A stretch of 64,000 bases of DNA from Burkholderiaceae bacterium 26 (lineage in GTDB: Bacteria > Pseudomonadota > Gammaproteobacteria > Burkholderiales > Burkholderiaceae), in contig JYOB01000017.1 of NCBI GenBank assembly GCA_000955795.1, positions 124,001-188,000 of the forward strand, written 5' to 3'. The notes under the pieces are model-generated. The model saw only the letters and a list, made by a program, of their open reading frames with translations. It made no database searches and was not told where the DNA came from. Both the position numbers and the translations under genes were made by a program. Below are positions 20,241-28,990 of this stretch, in pieces; the stretch's first letter is position 1, and each line of letters opens with the position of its first letter.

Positions 20241-21338
20241 CTAGTAGTCCATCACGCGTCGATACCACTCGTGGAAGTGCTGCATGCCGTCTTCCATGGG
20301 CGATTGGTACGGGCCAACTTCGCTGGTGCCGCGCTTGAGCAGGGCGAGGCGTCCGGCGTCCATGCGCTCGGCGATCTCGTCGTCCTCGATGCACGTTTCC
20401 ATGTAGGCGGCGCGCTCGGCTTCAACGAATTCGCGCTCAAACAGCACGATCTCTTCCGGATAATAGAACTCGACCACGTTGCGTGTCTTTGTCGGGCCCA
20501 TCGGATGCAGCGTCGACACCACGAGCACGTTCGGATACCACTCGACCATCACGTTCGGGTAATACGTGAGCCACACCGCGCCGTACTTCGGCATCTCGCC
20601 GTTGTTGAAGCGCAGTACGGCGTCATGCCACTTCTGGTAAGCCGGTGTGCCGGGTTTGCGCAAATTGGCGTGGATGCCGACCGTCTGCACGCTGTGCCAC
20701 TCGCCAAATTCCCATTCCAGGTCGTCACACGAGACGAACTGGCCCAGGCCTGGGTGGAAGGGCACGACGTGGTAGTCCTCGAGGTACACCTCGATGAAGG
20801 TCTTCCAGTTGTAGTTGCAGTCGTGCACCTCGACGTGGTCGAGCATGTAGCCGGAAAAATCGAGATCACGCGCCACGCCCAGGCGTGCAAGGTCTTCGCG
20901 CACGTCACGCTTACCCTCGAACAGCAGGCCGTTCCAGTTCTGCAGCGGCGAGCGCGACAGATGCACGCATGGTTGCTTCTCGAAGTGCGGAGCGCCCAGC
21001 AGGTCGCCCTTCAGGTCGTACGTCCAGCGATGCAGCGGGCAGACGATGTTCTGGGCATTGCCGCGCCCATTGAGCATGATTGCCTGCCGATGCCGGCACA
21101 CATTGGAGAGCAGTTCGACGCCGTTCGGGTTGCGCACCAGCACGCGGCCTTCGGCCTCGGCGGCAAGCGTGTGATAGTCGCCAACTTCCGGGACCATCAA
21201 CTCATGGCCGACGTAACCGGGGCCATGTTTGAACAGACGTTCGATTTCAGTTTGATACAGCGCCTCGTCGAAGTAAGCAGAGACGGGCAACTGGGTTTCA
21301 GACGGCACTAAATTCAGTGCGGCGCTGAGATTGGACAT
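20241..21338 (-). CDS. Rieske non-heme iron oxygenase, large subunit
   Basis: 365 residues from the ATG at 21338, which follows a GGAGTGGGG ribosome-binding site; a 14-residue longer form is less likely. The Rieske cluster ligands are C81, H83, C100 and H103 (CRHR ... CPLHRW). The mononuclear iron histidines are H190 and H195 in EDYHVVPFHPGL. This is the architecture of ring-hydroxylating dioxygenase or demethylase alpha subunits. No beta subunit, ferredoxin or reductase gene is nearby, so electrons must come from elsewhere. The substrate is unknown; some orphan members act on choline-like compounds or sterols. Confidence 0.87.
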   Translation of the reverse strand: MSNLSAALNLVPSETQLPVSAYFDEALYQTEIERLFKHGPGYVGHELMVPEVGDYHTLAAEAEGRVLVRNPNGVELLSNVCRHRQAIMLNGRGNAQNIVCPLHRWTYDLKGDLLGAPHFEKQPCVHLSRSPLQNWNGLLFEGKRDVREDLARLGVARDLDFSGYMLDHVEVHDCNYNWKTFIEVYLEDYHVVPFHPGLGQFVSCDDLEWEFGEWHSVQTVGIHANLRKPGTPAYQKWHDAVLRFNNGEMPKYGAVWLTYYPNVMVEWYPNVLVVSTLHPMGPTKTRNVVEFYYPEEIVLFEREFVEAERAAYMETCIEDDEIAERMDAGRLALLKRGTSEVGPYQSPMEDGMQHFHEWYRRVMDY

Positions 21339-21428
21339 TATCCCCACTCCCAATAACGGTGAAAGCAGTGAACAACCCAACCATCGACAAGATCGATTTG
21401 GGAAAGGACGCCATCGGCAGGTGGCCTA

Positions 21429-21508
21429 GGGTCTGTTGAGGTAGGAAACGAGCGCTTGCTGGCCCCCGCTTGGGCCAACGACCATACGTTCAATGGGCCA
21501 ACAGACCC
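21429..21508. repeat. 80-bp element with 10-bp terminal inverted repeats
   Basis: GGGTCTGTTG at 21429-21438 is matched by CAACAGACCC at 21499-21508. Inside are a hairpin (GGCCC ... GGGCC) and a 9-bp direct repeat TGGGCCAAC at 21471-21479 and 21494-21502. No coding frame and no clear target duplication is seen. It lies in the gap of about 410 bases between the Rieske gene and xseB. It could be a small mobile-element relic or a structured regulatory site. Confidence 0.45.
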
Positions 21509-21668
21509 AAACCATCGTGCGGAGCGGCGTACACCGGCCCGGCCTTTGGAGGAAAGGGGGCGATTGTACCCCAGAGAAATTGATAAGTCCCTGATTTTCG
21601 AACCCTTTCCGCTTCCAGCCGCCCGACCGTCAGGCTGACGATGCCCCGCCTTGCCAGCGCAAACCGCT

Positions 21669-21720
21669 ATCCCGCGCCTTGCGGGATGTGCGCGGAACGC
21701 ACGCGGAATTGCCGTAAAAT
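21669..21720 (+). promoter_or_regulatory. Hairpin and -10 element ahead of xseB
   Basis: ATCCCGC (21669-21675) and GCGGGAT (21681-21687) form a perfect 7-bp palindromic hairpin. TAAAAT at 21715-21720 is a plausible -10 box 32 bases before the xseB start. The -35 region is weak and overlaps the hairpin side, so an operator is possible. Confidence 0.35.
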
Positions 21721-21752
21721 GCCAGATTGTCCTTTTCTGATTCGCAATCGGC

Positions 21753-22040
21753 ATGCCCCGTGCCTCAAACGACGCCTCCAGCAGCGCGTCCGCCACTCCC
21801 TCTGCTACGCCCGCTTCCTATGAGGCGGCCATGGCGGAACTCGAAACCCTCGTCGCCAGCATGGAATCCGGTGAATTGCCGCTGGAAGCCTCGCTTGCGG
21901 CGTATCGACGCGGAGCCGAGCTGGTCAAATACTGTCAGCAGGTGCTGGAACGCGTCGAGCAGCAGGTGCGCGTGCTTGATGGCGATGCCCTGAAGCCGTT
22001 ATCCGACGACAGCAGCGCCAACGAGCAAGGCGATGCATGA
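21753..22040 (+). CDS. xseB: Exodeoxyribonuclease VII small subunit
   Basis: 95 residues: a polar Ser/Ala-rich N-terminal tail of about 22 residues, then the family core SYEAAMAELETLVASMESGELPLE and a Tyr/Leu-rich helix (YRRGAELVKYCQQVLERVEQQV). XseB binds the large subunit XseA to form the single-strand-specific exonuclease VII. xseA is not in this window. The gene overlaps ispA by ATGA, so their translation is probably coupled, as in the widespread xseB-ispA-dxs arrangement. Confidence 0.93.
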   Translation: MPRASNDASSSASATPSATPASYEAAMAELETLVASMESGELPLEASLAAYRRGAELVKYCQQVLERVEQQVRVLDGDALKPLSDDSSANEQGDA

Positions 22041-22936
22041 GTGATTTCGCCCAATGGATGGCGTCTGTGGTCGCGCGCACGGAAGGTGCACTCGAGCGCG
22101 CGCTGCCGGCCGAAACCGTCTCGCCGCAACGCCTGCATGCCGCCATGCGCTACGCCACGCTAGGTGCGGGCAAGCGTGTGCGCCCATTGTTGGCGCACGC
22201 CGCTGGTGCGCTGGGCGACGCATCGCCTGAGGCACTCGACGGCGTAAGCTGCGCGGTGGAGATGATCCATGCCTATTCGCTCGTTCACGACGATATGCCG
22301 TGCATGGACGACGACGACCTGCGCCGGGGCCGCCCGACCGTGCATCGCGCCTATGATGAAGCGACGGCACTGCTGGTGGGTGATGCCTTGCAGACGCAGG
22401 CGTTCATCGTGTTGGCTGAGCTGTGCGCCGTGAGCCAGGCGACGCGTGCAGTGTTGGTGGCTGAATTGGCGCGCGCTTCCGGTTCGCTCGGCATGGCGGG
22501 CGGTCAGGCGATCGATCTGCAAAGCGTCGGCATTGCGCTGTCTCAGGACGAATTGGAGGCAATGCATCGCATGAAGACCGGTGCCTTGCTGCGGGCGAGT
22601 CTGCGGATGGGCGCGCTCTGTGCTGGCGTGAATGCCGCAGCCTTGGAGCAGGTTGATGTTTATGCCGGCGCGGTCGGTCTCGCGTTCCAGGTGGTCGACG
22701 ACATCCTCGATGTGACCGCCGATACCGCCACGCTGGGCAAAACCGCTGGCAAGGACGAGGCCAACGACAAGCCGACTTACGTGTCCATCCTCGGGCTGGA
22801 CAAGGCCCGGGCACTGGCCGACGAGCTGCACGCCGCAGCGGGTGCGGCGGTTGCCCAACTTGCCCGCGAATCGGGCAAAGCCCGTACCGATCGATTGGTC
22901 GAAATGGCCGACCTGATCGTGCGGCGTGGCCACTGA
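22037..22936 (+). CDS. ispA: Farnesyl diphosphate synthase
   Basis: Condenses IPP with DMAPP and geranyl diphosphate to make farnesyl diphosphate for quinones and undecaprenyl carriers. The 299 residues contain the first aspartate-rich motif DDMPCMD at 85-91, then DDLRRGRPT, and a second VVDDILD near residue 220. The length is that of bacterial short-chain synthases. The ATG overlaps the xseB stop (ATGA), and dxs follows 56 bases later, so supply of precursors and their use are encoded together. Confidence 0.95.
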   Translation: MSDFAQWMASVVARTEGALERALPAETVSPQRLHAAMRYATLGAGKRVRPLLAHAAGALGDASPEALDGVSCAVEMIHAYSLVHDDMPCMDDDDLRRGRPTVHRAYDEATALLVGDALQTQAFIVLAELCAVSQATRAVLVAELARASGSLGMAGGQAIDLQSVGIALSQDELEAMHRMKTGALLRASLRMGALCAGVNAAALEQVDVYAGAVGLAFQVVDDILDVTADTATLGKTAGKDEANDKPTYVSILGLDKARALADELHAAAGAAVAQLARESGKARTDRLVEMADLIVRRGH

Positions 22937-22992
22937 ACAACATTGCATAGACGGTAGAAGTCTTTGCCAAAACGCCTGAGCGGCGGTCCCAC

Positions 22993-24903
22993 ATGACGTA
23001 CGAACTTCTGAACACCATCGACGATCCGGCCGACCTGCGCCGACTGGACCGCCGCCAACTCGGGCCGCTGGCCAACGAGCTGCGCGCCTTCGTGCTCGAT
23101 TCCGTCTCTCAAACGGGCGGCCATCTGTCGTCGAACCTGGGGACGGTCGAACTGACCATCGCGCTGCATTACGTCTTCAACACGCCGGAAGATCGCATCG
23201 TGTGGGACGTCGGTCACCAGAGCTATCCGCACAAGATCCTGACGGGCCGCCGCGACCAGATGGGCTCGCTACGCCAGTTGGACGGCATCTCCGGCTTCCC
23301 GCGCCGCAGCGAGAGTCCGTACGACACGTTCGGCACCGCGCACTCGTCCACGTCGATTTCGGCTGCGCTGGGCATGGCCCTGGGCGCCAAGACCAAGGGT
23401 GAAGATCGCGTCGCCATTGCCGTGATTGGCGACGGCGCGATGAGCGCCGGTATGGCCTTCGAGGCGATGAACAACGCGGGCGTCTATAAAGACCTGCCGC
23501 TGGTGGTCGTGCTGAATGACAACGACATGTCGATCTCGCCGCCGGTGGGGGCGCTGAATCGCTACCTCGCGCGGCTGATGAGCGGGCAGTTTTACGCGGC
23601 CACCAAGAAGGGCGTGGAAAAGCTGCTGTCGGTGGCGCCGCCGGTGCTGGAGTTCGCCAAGCGCTTCGAGGAACACACCAAAGGCATGTTCGTGCCGGCC
23701 ACGATGTTCGAGGAGTTCGGCTTCAATTACATCGGCCCGATCGACGGACATGATCTCGAGTCGCTCGTGCCGACGTTGCAGAACATCCGCCAGCGCGCAC
23801 GCGAAGGTGGTGGCCCGCAGTTTCTCCACGTCGTCACCAAGAAGGGCCAGGGCTACAAGCTGGCCGAGGCTGATCCAATCCTCTATCACGGCCCGGGCAA
23901 GTTCAACCCGCAAGAGGGCATCAAACCTTCCGGGCGCCCGGCCAAGGTCACGTACACGCAAGTGTTCGGCCAATGGCTGTGCGATATGGCGGCGGCCGAC
24001 AAGCGGCTGGTGGGCATCACGCCGGCCATGCGCGAAGGCTCTGGGATGGTGGAGTTCGAGCAGCGCTTTCCGGACCGCTATTACGACGTCGGCATCGCCG
24101 AGCAGCACGCTGTCACCTTTGCTGGCGGCCTGGCGTGCGAGGGGCTGAAGCCTGTTGTCGCCATCTATTCGACGTTCCTGCAGCGCGGCTATGACCAGTT
24201 AATCCACGACGTCGCACTTCAGAACCTGCCGGTGGTGTTTGCGCTGGACCGCGCCGGTCTGGTCGGTGCAGACGGCGCCACGCACGCAGGCGCTTACGAC
24301 ATTGCCTACCTGCGCTGTATCCCCAACATGATGGTGATGACGCCGGCCGACGAGAACGAATGCCGCCAGCTGTTGAGCACCGCGTTTGCGCAGGACTGCC
24401 CGGCAGCAGTGCGCTATCCGCGTGGTGCAGGCACGGGCGTGGCGGTGCAGCCGACGCTGGAGCCGCTGCCGGTAGGCAAGGCCGAAGTGCGTCGCGCTTC
24501 CACGGCTCCGGCAGGCCAGCGCGTGGCGATTCTGGCGTTTGGCTCAATGGTTGCCCCGGCTTTGGCAGCGGCTGAACGTTTGGACGCGACCGTCGTCAAC
24601 ATGCGCTTCGTCAAGCCGCTCGATGTGGCCTGCGTGCTCGAAATGGCCCGCACGCACGATTACGTGGTCACCGTGGAGGAAGGCTGCGTGATGGGCGGTG
24701 CAGGCAGCGCCTGCCTGGAAGCGCTGGCTGCCGCAGGTGTCGCTACGCCGGTGCTGCAGCTCGGCCTACCCGACCGCTTTGTCGACCACGGCGATCATGC
24801 AGCGCTACTGGCGCAATGCGGGCTGGATGCCAACGGCATCCTGGCCTCCATCCGCGAGCGCTTTGCCGTACAGCCGCGCGCTGCAGCCCCGCGCGTCGCC
24901 TGA
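22993..24903 (+). CDS. dxs: 1-deoxy-D-xylulose-5-phosphate synthase
   Basis: First enzyme of the MEP isoprenoid pathway; uses thiamine diphosphate to join pyruvate and glyceraldehyde-3-phosphate. The 636 residues show the N-terminal block [28 protein letters not shown], the ThDP-binding GDGAMSAG, and in the pyrimidine-binding domain [15 protein letters not shown] with its catalytic glutamate. A transketolase C-terminal domain follows. It is the last gene of the xseB-ispA-dxs unit. Confidence 0.97.
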   Translation: MTYELLNTIDDPADLRRLDRRQLGPLANELRAFVLDSVSQTGGHLSSNLGTVELTIALHYVFNTPEDRIVWDVGHQSYPHKILTGRRDQMGSLRQLDGISGFPRRSESPYDTFGTAHSSTSISAALGMALGAKTKGEDRVAIAVIGDGAMSAGMAFEAMNNAGVYKDLPLVVVLNDNDMSISPPVGALNRYLARLMSGQFYAATKKGVEKLLSVAPPVLEFAKRFEEHTKGMFVPATMFEEFGFNYIGPIDGHDLESLVPTLQNIRQRAREGGGPQFLHVVTKKGQGYKLAEADPILYHGPGKFNPQEGIKPSGRPAKVTYTQVFGQWLCDMAAADKRLVGITPAMREGSGMVEFEQRFPDRYYDVGIAEQHAVTFAGGLACEGLKPVVAIYSTFLQRGYDQLIHDVALQNLPVVFALDRAGLVGADGATHAGAYDIAYLRCIPNMMVMTPADENECRQLLSTAFAQDCPAAVRYPRGAGTGVAVQPTLEPLPVGKAEVRRASTAPAGQRVAILAFGSMVAPALAAAERLDATVVNMRFVKPLDVACVLEMARTHDYVVTVEEGCVMGGAGSACLEALAAAGVATPVLQLGLPDRFVDHGDHAALLAQCGLDANGILASIRERFAVQPRAAAPRVA

Positions 24904-24968
24904 GTCACCTTTGGCTTTGAGCCATAGGCAGAATCAATCACCCGTATTGCATCCACGGGTATGAGTAG

Positions 24969-25150
24969 TTGACTGCAGAGGTAGGAAATTTCTTTTACAC
25001 TCCGCCAGTCTTATTTGTGAATTGTGTGCGCAGTCGCGGGATTGGCCGATTCGATCACTTGAGGGGTGGTCACCGTCAGCCAGGTTCCGCGGTTTCACAC
25101 TCGTTGCGTACCGGCCGACTGCGATGGCCGGGCGACCGTAAAGGAAACCG
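24969..25150 (+). promoter_or_regulatory. Promoter and structured leader of folE2
   Basis: A possible promoter is TTGACT (24969-24974) with TTTTAC (24993-24998) at 18-base spacing, leaving a leader of about 150 bases. In the leader CGGTTTC (25090-25096) can pair with GAAACCG (25144-25150), which includes part of the AAGGA ribosome-binding site (25141-25145). It encloses a perfect 6-bp stem CCGGCC / GGCCGG (25111-25116 / 25126-25131). The pairing could hide the ribosome-binding site. No known riboswitch class or Zur box is recognised. Confidence 0.4.
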
Positions 25151-25153
25151 ATC

Positions 25154-25960
25154 ATGAACGATATGAACCCAGCTTTCGCGATGCCGGACGTGCAGTCCAG
25201 CCACGATACCCGCCAGATCCCCATTCAGCGCGTTGGCGTGCGCGGTGTGCGTTACCCGATGTCGCTGCAGACCCCCTCGGGCGTGCAGAACACCGTCGGC
25301 ACGTACAACCTCGATGTGCATCTTCCGGCTGACCAGAAGGGCACGCACATGTCTCGCTTCGTCGCGCTGCTCGAAGAAGAGCGCGAGCCGCTGAATCTGG
25401 CGCAGTTCCAGTTGCTGCTGGAAAAGATGCTGGAGAAGCTCGAAGCCGACGCCGGCCGCATCGAAGTCCACTTCCCGTATTTCGTCAGCAAGACCGCCCC
25501 GGTGTCGGGCGTGCAATCGCTGATGGACTATGAAGTGACGATGATTGGCGAAGTGCGCGACGGCCACACTACGGTCCGTGTCAAGGCGCTGGTGCCGGTG
25601 ACGAGCCTGTGCCCGTGCTCGAAGAAGATCTCGCAATACGGCGCGCACAATCAGCGCTCGCACATCACGATCGACGCCGAGCTGGCCGCCGATACGCCGG
25701 TCGAATCGCTGATTCGCATGGCCGAAGAGGAGGCATCGTGCGAACTGTGGGGCCTGCTCAAGCGCCCGGACGAGAAGTTCGTGACCGAGCGTGCGTACGA
25801 AAACCCCAAATTCGTGGAAGACCTGGTGCGCGATATCGCCATGCGCCTGAACCAGGACGACCGCATCGTGGCCTACACGCTGGAAGCTGAAAACTTCGAG
25901 TCGATCCACAACCACAGTGCTTATGCGCTGATCGAGCGCGACAAGCGCACCGATAAGTAA
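25154..25960 (+). CDS. folE2: GTP cyclohydrolase FolE2 (type IB)
   Basis: Converts GTP to dihydroneopterin triphosphate, the first step of folate and, in some bacteria, queuosine precursor synthesis. The 268-residue protein matches the FolE2/COG1469 family: [10 protein letters not shown] at the N-terminus, GTHMSRFV, the catalytic cysteine region [12 protein letters not shown], the acidic metal site in the Glu-rich middle, and [11 protein letters not shown] near the end. Type IB enzymes can work with metals other than zinc and are often induced when zinc is scarce. It has its own promoter and leader and a terminator behind it. Confidence 0.95.
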   Translation: MNDMNPAFAMPDVQSSHDTRQIPIQRVGVRGVRYPMSLQTPSGVQNTVGTYNLDVHLPADQKGTHMSRFVALLEEEREPLNLAQFQLLLEKMLEKLEADAGRIEVHFPYFVSKTAPVSGVQSLMDYEVTMIGEVRDGHTTVRVKALVPVTSLCPCSKKISQYGAHNQRSHITIDAELAADTPVESLIRMAEEEASCELWGLLKRPDEKFVTERAYENPKFVEDLVRDIAMRLNQDDRIVAYTLEAENFESIHNHSAYALIERDKRTDK

Positions 25961-25983
25961 TCGACGCTGCGCCAAAGAAAAAT

Positions 25984-26007
25984 GCCGCTCAACCGAGCGG
26001 CTTTTTT
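25984..26007. terminator. Intrinsic terminator after folE2
   Basis: GCCGCTC, AACC loop, GAGCGGC, then six T. The T-run abuts the stop codon of the converging tsaD. An A-rich stretch on the other side may let it work for tsaD too. Confidence 0.85.
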
Positions 26008-27050
26008 CATGCTTGCTGGATACGGATGTCTTCGAGGTCCCAGCGTGGTGTCACGCCGTAGCCGTAGCCGTCCTGCACCTGGGTGGGGTCGGCCTGCAGC
26101 CGCATTGCCCCGGCAAAGGCAATCATGGCGCCGTTGTCGGTGCAGAACTGCAGGTCGGGGTAATAGACGCGCAGGCCGCGCTTTTTGCCCTCGGCGTTCA
26201 GGCCATCGCGCAACTGGCGGTTGGCGCCCACGCCACCCGCCACGACGATGCGCTTGAGGCCATGTTCGCGTGCCGCGCGCAGCGTCTTCTTGACGAGCAC
26301 TTCGACGATGGCGTCGACAAATGCGCGAGCAAGGTCGGCGCGTGGCTGGTAGCAGGTCTCGCTGTCGGTCAGGTTGAGCTTGCGCACTTGCGTGAGCACC
26401 GCAGTCTTGAGGCCCGCGAACGAGAAATCGAAGTTGCCCGAATGGAGCATCGGCCGAGGCAGGTCGAATACGCCCGGGTTGCCGAATTCGGCCAAGCGCG
26501 ACACGGCAGGGCCGCCCGGGTACCCGAGGCCGAGCAGCTTGGCGGTCTTGTCGAAGGCTTCGCCGGCGGCGTCGTCGAGTGTTTCGCCAAGCAGAGTGTA
26601 TTGGCCGACGCCATCGACGCGCATCAGCTGCGTATGCCCGCCCGAGACGAGCAGGGCCAGGAACGGAAACTCAGGCCGGTCTGCCTCCAGCAGGGGCGAA
26701 AGCAGATGCCCCTCCAGATGATGCACGCCCACCAGCGGTTTGCCGAGCGCAAACGCCAGCGCATTCGCCACCGAAGCGCCCACCAGCAGCGCGCCCGCCA
26801 GCCCCGGGCCTTTTGTATAGGCAATGGCGTCGATGTCCGCGCGCGTGGCGCCGGCTTTGCCAAGCACCTCTTCGAGCAGCGGAATCACGCGGCGGATGTG
26901 ATCGCGCGAGGCCAGCTCGGGCACCACACCTCCGTATTCGCGGTGCATGGCGATCTGGGAATACAGCGCATGGGCGCGCAGGCCAACCGCCGTGTCGTAC
27001 AGGGCGACGCCGGTTTCGTCACAAGAGGATTCGATGCCGAGAACCAGCAT
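26007..27050 (-). CDS. tsaD: tRNA N6-adenosine threonylcarbamoyltransferase
   Basis: Transfers the threonylcarbamoyl group to A37 of ANN-decoding tRNAs (t6A), with TsaB and TsaE. The 347 residues start at [14 protein letters not shown] (ATG at 27050); a 17-residue upstream extension is not family-like. The metal-binding VHHLEGH motif and the ASKH-fold blocks LVSGGHTQL and [12 protein letters not shown] are intact. The gene is divergent from the HI0933-type flavoprotein, with about 95 bases between them. Confidence 0.96.
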   Translation of the reverse strand: MLVLGIESSCDETGVALYDTAVGLRAHALYSQIAMHREYGGVVPELASRDHIRRVIPLLEEVLGKAGATRADIDAIAYTKGPGLAGALLVGASVANALAFALGKPLVGVHHLEGHLLSPLLEADRPEFPFLALLVSGGHTQLMRVDGVGQYTLLGETLDDAAGEAFDKTAKLLGLGYPGGPAVSRLAEFGNPGVFDLPRPMLHSGNFDFSFAGLKTAVLTQVRKLNLTDSETCYQPRADLARAFVDAIVEVLVKKTLRAAREHGLKRIVVAGGVGANRQLRDGLNAEGKKRGLRVYYPDLQFCTDNGAMIAFAGAMRLQADPTQVQDGYGYGVTPRWDLEDIRIQQA

Positions 27051-27145
27051 GGCAAGCGGGAGTGAGGAATTGCAATGGGAAGGCCGCCGAAGATAGCACA
27101 AGTTAAAATGCGCGGTTTCTTCAAGAATAGGGCGGCGCAGCCATC

Positions 27146-28369
27146 ATGATGCGGTGCGATGTAGCGGTGATCGGCGCGGGCGCGGCCGGGATGATGTGCG
27201 CGGCTGTGGCTGGCCAGCGCGGCACACGCGTGGTGCTGATCGATCACGCGACGAAGTTGGCGGAGAAGATTCGCATCTCCGGCGGCGGGCGCTGCAACTT
27301 CACCAACGTCAACGCGGGGCCGGCCAACTACCTGTCGAACAATCCGCACTTCAGTCGCTCGGCGCTGGCGCGGTACACGGCCCAGGATTTCGTCAGCCTC
27401 GTTTCCAGCTATCGCATTCCGTATCACGAGAAGCACAAGGGCCAGCTTTTCTGCGACGACAGCGCGGAAGACATCATCCGCATGCTCGAAACGGAATGCG
27501 AGCGGGGCAATGTGACCTGGCGAACCGGCTGCTCCATCGCTGAAATCGGCAAGGACGGCGAGGCATATCGTCTGTCGACCAGCGCAGGTGAGATCGTCGC
27601 CAACAAGGTGGTGATCGCCACGGGCGGCTTGTCCATCCCCAAGATCGGCGCGACGGATTTCGGGTATCGCATCGCGCGGCAGTTCGGGTTGAAGATCGTT
27701 GAGACGCATCCGGCGCTGGTGCCGCTTACCTTCAATGCCGAGCATTGGGCCCCGTTCTCGGCATTGTCCGGCGTGTCGATGGAAGTGGATGTGACCGTTG
27801 AGCAGCCTGCGGGCAAGGGCGGTCGAAAGGGCGGCGCCACGACGTTCCGCGAAGACTTGCTGCTCACCCATCGTGGGCTGTCCGGCCCAGCCGTGCTGCA
27901 GATCTCCAGCTTCTGGAATTCGGGCCAGCCGCTTGTCATCGATCTGCTGCCCGACGCTGACGCCGCACAGTGGCTGTGCGATGAGAAGTCGGGCTCACGC
28001 AAGCAACTCGGGACGGTGCTGGCGCAGCGCTTGCCGGAACGCGTCGCGCAGGCGTGGTGCGCCACGCACGGTGCCAACCCGCAGGCGCCGATTGCCGAGT
28101 TGCCGGACAAGGTGCTGCGCATACTTGGCGGCGCGCTGAACCGCTGGGAGCTGACACCGTCCGGCAGTGAAGGCTATCGCAAGGCCGAAGTGACGCGCGG
28201 CGGGGTCGACACGCGCGCGCTGTCATCCGCCACCATGGAGGCGCAATCTGCGCCGGGCCTGTACTTCATCGGCGAGGTGGTCGACGTGACGGGCTGGCTT
28301 GGCGGCTACAACTTCCAGTGGGCGTGGGCCTCGGCCGTGGCGGCGGGGGAGGCTGCGTCCGCCCGCTGA
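27146..28369 (+). CDS. HI0933/YhiN-family flavoprotein
   Basis: 407 residues. An N-terminal FAD-binding Rossmann motif (VAVIGAGAAGMMCA) is followed by SGGGRCNFTN, the hallmark of the HI0933 (BaiN/YhiN) family, and the C-terminus returns to the FAD site with FIGEVVDVTGWLGGYN. Annotations call this an aminoacetone oxidase-type or NAD(P)/FAD-dependent oxidoreductase; its natural reaction is not settled. Two adjacent ATGs (27146, 27149) are possible starts. It occupies the place between tsaD and yqeY where many related genomes carry rpsU. Confidence 0.87.
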   Translation: MMRCDVAVIGAGAAGMMCAAVAGQRGTRVVLIDHATKLAEKIRISGGGRCNFTNVNAGPANYLSNNPHFSRSALARYTAQDFVSLVSSYRIPYHEKHKGQLFCDDSAEDIIRMLETECERGNVTWRTGCSIAEIGKDGEAYRLSTSAGEIVANKVVIATGGLSIPKIGATDFGYRIARQFGLKIVETHPALVPLTFNAEHWAPFSALSGVSMEVDVTVEQPAGKGGRKGGATTFREDLLLTHRGLSGPAVLQISSFWNSGQPLVIDLLPDADAAQWLCDEKSGSRKQLGTVLAQRLPERVAQAWCATHGANPQAPIAELPDKVLRILGGALNRWELTPSGSEGYRKAEVTRGGVDTRALSSATMEAQSAPGLYFIGEVVDVTGWLGGYNFQWAWASAVAAGEAASAR

Positions 28370-28439
28370 TCCCCCACGGATCGGTCCTGGAACTGTTTGG
28401 GTTCTGTGCTACGATCAGTGATCCATTTTCAAAGTTTGC

Positions 28440-28472
28440 AACCCGCTGGGCCCACCGTCCAAGCGGGTTTTG
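28440..28472 (+). promoter_or_regulatory. Hairpin ahead of yqeY
   Basis: AACCCGCT and AGCGGGTT pair (about 28440-28447 / 28462-28469), followed by a few T only. It could be a weak terminator or attenuator between the flavoprotein gene and yqeY. Confidence 0.35.
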
Positions 28473-28491
28473 CCGTTTATCGGAGTTCAGA

Positions 28492-28950
28492 ATGTCGCAG
28501 TTGTCCCTCAAGGCACAGATCACGGAAGACATGAAGGCCGCCATGCGTGCCAAGGAAGCAGATCGTCTGGGCACGATCCGTCTGTTGCAGGCTGCCATCA
28601 AGCAGCGCGAGGTGGATGAGCGCATCGAACTGGATGATGCTGCCGTGCTGGCCGTGATCGACAAGATGCTCAAGCAGCGCAAGGATTCGATCACCGCATT
28701 CGAGCAAGCCGGCCGTGACGATCTCGTCGCCAAGGAAGCGGCAGAGGTGGCCGTGCTGCAGGTCTATATGCCCGCGCAACTGTCGGAGGCTGAAGTCGAC
28801 GCCGCCGTGCGTGACGCCGTGGCCAAGGCTGGCGCAACTGGCCCCCAAGACATGGGCAAGGTGATGGGCATCCTCAAGCCCGCCCTGGCCGGCCGCGCCG
28901 ACATGACGCAAGTCTCAGCACGCGTGAAGGCCGCTCTGGCTGGCGCCTGA
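28492..28950 (+). CDS. yqeY: GatB/YqeY-domain protein
   Basis: 152 residues with the family start LKAQITEDMKAAMRAKE, the middle KQRKDSI, and the C-terminal repeat-like GKVMGILKPALAGRADM. The YqeY domain resembles the tRNA-binding tail of the amidotransferase subunit GatB; a role in tRNA amidation or quality control is suspected but not shown. The ATG follows CGGAG. It precedes dnaG by about 40 bases, the common yqeY-dnaG-rpoD order. Confidence 0.93.
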   Translation: MSQLSLKAQITEDMKAAMRAKEADRLGTIRLLQAAIKQREVDERIELDDAAVLAVIDKMLKQRKDSITAFEQAGRDDLVAKEAAEVAVLQVYMPAQLSEAEVDAAVRDAVAKAGATGPQDMGKVMGILKPALAGRADMTQVSARVKAALAGA

Positions 28951-28990
28951 ATCCCTTCCACACTCGCAGCATCCAAGGGGCGCACCCCGC

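Noticed and set aside
24904-25153. Zur box or known riboswitch before folE2
   Set aside because: I looked for an AT-rich Zur-type palindrome and for known riboswitch cores and saw none; only the hairpins reported above are supported.
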